A DNA stretch of 64,000 nt from an uncultured Eubacteriales bacterium (GTDB taxonomy: Bacteria; Bacillota; Clostridia; Oscillospirales; Butyricicoccaceae): assembly GCA_934395135.1 (NCBI GenBank), contig CAKRRK010000004.1, forward strand, positions 1 through 64,000. The letters are read 5' to 3'. This document shows positions 61,472 through 64,000 of the stretch, in pieces (the stretch's first letter is position 1; every line of letters begins with the position of its first letter). Under the pieces are notes generated by a model, which was not told where the DNA came from, searched no databases, and saw only the letters and a program-made list of their open reading frames with translations. A program made the position numbers and the translations under genes.

Positions 61472-61488
61472 TTTGGCATATTGCTAAA
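61472..61488. promoter_or_regulatory. Candidate operator between the divergent operons
   Basis: TTTGGCA-tat-TGCTAAA is a 7-3-7 inverted repeat with one mismatch. It could bind the YesN-type regulator or a LacI-like repressor. Confidence 0.4.
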
Positions 61489-61539
61489 AGGAAGAAAAAA
61501 AGACCTAAATGTTACCTACTTTTCTCTGAAGGGTGTCGG

Positions 61540-61568
61540 TTGAGATTGGGATGGGATTTTCGTAAAAT
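61540..61568 (+). promoter_or_regulatory. Promoter of the third transporter operon
   Basis: TTGAGA (61540-61545) is separated by 17 bp from TAAAAT (61563-61568). The leader is about 95 nt. Confidence 0.6.
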
Positions 61569-61669
61569 GAAACCATAGCAGATGGATTTTAAGTTCGCGG
61601 GAGAGGAGTTAAAAACCATAACTGCAATAAAAAATAGGACTTGTTCCGAGATGTTTAGGAGGAGAAGAC

Positions 61670-62776
61670 ATGAGAAAATTCTTAGCAGTATTGCTGGCCC
61701 TTGCAATGGCCGTGTGTATGTTTGCTGGCTGTTCCAGCGACACAACCCCACCGGCAGACGATGGAACCACACCGGCAGATACTACCGGGAAAACGTTTAA
61801 AGTGGCATATTCCTGCGGCCAGGAACTGGAAGAACGGTGGCAGAGTGAAATTGCCATGTTCCAGGAATTCTTTGAAGCAGAAGGCGTTGAATTCCAGTAT
61901 CAGATGGCAAGTTATGACAACAACAAGCAGGTTTCCCAGTGCGAGACTTTCCTCAGCCAGGGCGTAGACCTTATTATTATCACGCCGGCGGATGCGGACG
62001 CTGCGGCGGTTATCGCGGATGCCTGCAAGGAAGAGGGAGTGCCCCTCATCGTATACGACCAGCCACTGAACAGTCCCAATGTGGATTATCTTGTTACCTT
62101 TGACGCAGTGGAAACCGGTTCGATGATCACTGCTTCTGTCTTTGAAAAGGCGCCGAAGGGAAATTATGTGGTACTGTACGGCGACCCGGCGAACGTGAAT
62201 GCGCAGAACATTAACAAGGGCGTATGGTCTGTGATCGGCGACGCGGTAGAAGCAGGCGACATTAACATCGTACTGGAGCAGTGGGTGGACAGCTGGGATC
62301 CCACCAAGGCGCTGGAATACACAGAAAACGCTTTGACGACAACCGGCAATGACATCCAGGCGGTTATCACTCCGAACGACGGCACTGCGGGCGGCGCCAT
62401 CGAAGCGCTGGCAGCCCAGGGACTTGCCGGGCAGGTTCCGGTAAGCGGACAGGACGCGGACGTTGCCGCCTGCCAGAGAGTGGTAGAAGGCAAGCAGACC
62501 GGCACAGTTTACAAAAACCTGTTAAAGCTCAACAAGGCGACATGCCAGTTGGTAATGGCAGTATTAAACGGTGAATCCGACCCGATGTCCAAGGTGGACA
62601 GTGACCTTGGCACTCCCATTGAGTTTGAAATTTCCAGCGGAGAAAAAATTCCTATGCTGAAGATTGCGCAGGTTTTCGTAACAAAAGACAATATGAAGCA
62701 GGAAATCGTTGACACAGGCTTCCACACCATGGAAGAAGTGTATGCAAACATTCCGCAGGATCAGTGGCCTCAGTAA
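61670..62776 (+). CDS. Xylose-type sugar-binding lipoprotein (CUT2, XylF-like)
   Basis: The 368-residue lipoprotein has a signal peptide ending in MFAGC (Cys21), an Asp/Thr/Pro linker and a type 4 binding domain similar to XylF/ChvE. The pattern includes QVSQCETFLSQGVDLIIITPADADAAAVIADACKEEGVPLIVYD. VIGDAV follows, then SGQDADVAACQRVVEGKQTGTVYKNLLKL. The signal peptide and linker closely match the two other binding proteins in this window, while the binding domain differs. A TTAGGAGGAG site precedes the ATG. Xylose or a related pentose is a guess. Confidence 0.92.
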   Translation: MRKFLAVLLALAMAVCMFAGCSSDTTPPADDGTTPADTTGKTFKVAYSCGQELEERWQSEIAMFQEFFEAEGVEFQYQMASYDNNKQVSQCETFLSQGVDLIIITPADADAAAVIADACKEEGVPLIVYDQPLNSPNVDYLVTFDAVETGSMITASVFEKAPKGNYVVLYGDPANVNAQNINKGVWSVIGDAVEAGDINIVLEQWVDSWDPTKALEYTENALTTTGNDIQAVITPNDGTAGGAIEALAAQGLAGQVPVSGQDADVAACQRVVEGKQTGTVYKNLLKLNKATCQLVMAVLNGESDPMSKVDSDLGTPIEFEISSGEKIPMLKIAQVFVTKDNMKQEIVDTGFHTMEEVYANIPQDQWPQ

Positions 62777-62821
62777 TTCGGCCGTCAGCCAGATAAAACA
62801 ATTCAGCAATGTAAATAGGAA

Positions 62822-62863
62822 GCCGGCTGGTATCCGGGGAACATGGCCCGTGTGCCAGCCGGC
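62822..62863 (+). promoter_or_regulatory. Hairpin between binding-protein and ATPase genes (third operon)
   Basis: GCCGGCTGG pairs with CCAGCCGGC, and an inner CGGG/CCCG pair lies in the loop. Flanking AAGCC/GGCTT can extend it. No T-run follows. Confidence 0.65.
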
Positions 62864-62887
62864 GGCTTAATGAAAGAGGTGCGGCGG

Positions 62888-64000
62888 ATGGAAAACAAAG
62901 TATTGTTGGAAGTAAAGAATTTAACCAAGGAATTTCCCGGCGTGAAAGCGTTGGACAACGTAAATTTTACCCTGCATGAGGGGGAAGTGCATGCGTTGTG
63001 CGGAGAGAACGGCGCGGGAAAATCCACGTTGATTAAAGTGCTGTGCGGCGTTCATCTGGAATATCAGGGCGATATCCTGCTCCACGGCAAGAAACTGCAG
63101 TTTAAATCTCTGCGGGACGCGGAGGATGTGGGCATAGTATGCATTCAGCAGGAGTTGGCGCTGGTGCCGGAAATGAATGTGGGAGAGAATATTTTTCTGT
63201 CCAACAAGCCGGCAAAACTGGGGGTTATCAACTGGGATAAGGTGTATGCGGACGCAGCAAAGGTGATCCAGTCTATGGGCATCAGCACAGACCCTGCAAC
63301 CGGTATTCATCCCAAAGTCCAGGTAAAGTCCCTGAGTGTGCAGAAGCAGCAGATTGTGGAAATTTTAAAGGCCATTGCAAAACATGCGCAGATTTTGATT
63401 TTGGACGAACCGACGGCGTCCCTGACGGAAGAGGAAGTGGACTCTCTGCTGGAAATGGTGGATAAGCTGCGCAAAGACGGCATTACCTGCATCTATATTT
63501 CCCATAAGCTGGATGAGGTAATGCGGATCGCAGACCGGGTAACCATTCTCCGGGACGGCCAGAGCATTGAAACGAGAAAAATCGGCGATTTTCCGAAACA
63601 GGAAATTATCAACGCCATGGTAGGGCGGGAACTGAACCAGTTATTTCCGAGAGAAGAGCATACCAGAGGCAAGGTACGGCTTGAAATAAAAAATTATTCC
63701 GTGGAAAACCCCCATGTACCCGGCAAGAAACTGCTGGATAACATTAACCTGAAGGCATATCAGGGCGAAATCCTGGGCGTCAGCGGATTGATGGGATCCG
63801 GGCGGACGGAACTGTTTTCCAGCATTTACGGCGCGCTGGAGGCCAAGGCGGAAGGCGAGGTTTATATCGATGGGCAGCAGGTGCACATGAAAAGCCCGCG
63901 GGAAGCGCTGGACCACGGTCTTACCATTGTGACGGAGGACCGGAAAAAGCTGGGGCTTGTGCTGGGAATGAGCGTTTTGGAAAATACCACAATGCCCAGC
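62888..64000 (+). CDS. Sugar ABC transporter ATP-binding protein (CUT2, XylG-like), partial
   Basis: The first 371 residues are present and the gene continues past the window. Cassette 1 has Walker [10 protein letters not shown] (39-47), a VKSLSVQKQQIVEILKAIAKH signature region and ILDEPTASL. Cassette 2 begins with the degenerate Walker A GLMGSGRTE, as usual in this family. A GAAAGAGGTG site precedes the ATG. A permease gene is expected beyond 64000. It is the functional counterpart of the dead ATPase encoded about 4 kb upstream. Confidence 0.93.
   Translation, partial: MENKVLLEVKNLTKEFPGVKALDNVNFTLHEGEVHALCGENGAGKSTLIKVLCGVHLEYQGDILLHGKKLQFKSLRDAEDVGIVCIQQELALVPEMNVGENIFLSNKPAKLGVINWDKVYADAAKVIQSMGISTDPATGIHPKVQVKSLSVQKQQIVEILKAIAKHAQILILDEPTASLTEEEVDSLLEMVDKLRKDGITCIYISHKLDEVMRIADRVTILRDGQSIETRKIGDFPKQEIINAMVGRELNQLFPREEHTRGKVRLEIKNYSVENPHVPGKKLLDNINLKAYQGEILGVSGLMGSGRTELFSSIYGALEAKAEGEVYIDGQQVHMKSPREALDHGLTIVTEDRKKLGLVLGMSVLENTTMPS

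Larger units (their letters stand above)
61335..61669. other. Divergent control region between the response regulator and the third transporter operon
   Basis: No gene is visible. It contains the regulator promoter (61397-61425 minus), a 13-G tract (61456-61468), a 17-bp near-palindrome (61472-61488) and the transporter promoter (61540-61568 plus). Confidence 0.7.

Overview
The window looks like a chromosomal segment of an anaerobic, spore-associated member of the Clostridia (Bacillota), probably gut-associated. The evidence is a long Alu-type SRP RNA just upstream of dnaX, the cotJABC spore-coat operon, a BofC-like protein, a Bacillus-type LexA box on dinB, a THF riboswitch on folT-folC, and a crotonase-pathway 3-hydroxyacyl-CoA dehydrogenase. 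Christensenellales or a related order is possible, but that is inference from gene content only. No replication origin, CRISPR array or insertion sequence was seen.

Region 1 (1-16.7 kb) is a carbohydrate/polyol catabolic region. It holds a Gfo/Idh/MocA dehydrogenase, a complete CUT2-type sugar ABC transporter (lipoprotein, tandem ATPase, permease), a Zn-dependent dehydrogenase and an AEC permease. A decayed Zn-dehydrogenase pseudogene and murC follow. A second complete CUT2 transporter of the ChvE-GguAB/XylFGH kind comes next, then a creatininase-fold hydrolase and another Zn-dehydrogenase. The dehydrogenase + Zn-dehydrogenase + creatininase-fold hydrolase set matches the enzyme types of the variant inositol pathway described in Thermotoga maritima (IolG, IolM, IolN). 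I therefore propose inositol or a related cyclitol as substrate.

Region 2 (17-30 kb) is mostly housekeeping: a heterodimeric ABC exporter, a TtcA-like PP-loop protein, TcdA, a BofC-like protein, a class A penicillin-binding protein, SRP RNA, dnaX-ybaB-recR, hbd and tRNA-Leu(CAA). Region 3 (30.2-32.9 kb) is an AT-rich insertion at the 3' end of tRNA-Leu. It carries an orphan gene, an XRE repressor and a SHOCT membrane protein, and ends in an 11-bp copy of the tRNA end followed by what looks like the tRNA's original terminator.

Region 4 (33-57 kb) is again core genome. It holds lgt, a cobalamin adenosyltransferase-like protein, an EamA pseudogene, bioY, rpiA, LexA-controlled dinB, hflX-yigZ, the dgt-dnaG-rpoD operon, cls, a CaCA antiporter and an M24 peptidase. 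The riboswitch-controlled folT-folC pair, an ABC-F ATPase, a secreted SLH-serpin, a CpXC protein and cotJABC complete it.

Region 5 (57.2-64 kb) is the most unusual part. A YesN-type response regulator and a YesM-type histidine kinase with almost no extracellular region share an operon with a tandem CUT2-type ATPase in which all nucleotide-binding motifs are destroyed. This operon diverges, across a 13-G tract, from a third CUT2 sugar transporter that runs off the window end. I suggest the dead ATPase is a signalling adaptor linking a sugar transporter to the kinase.
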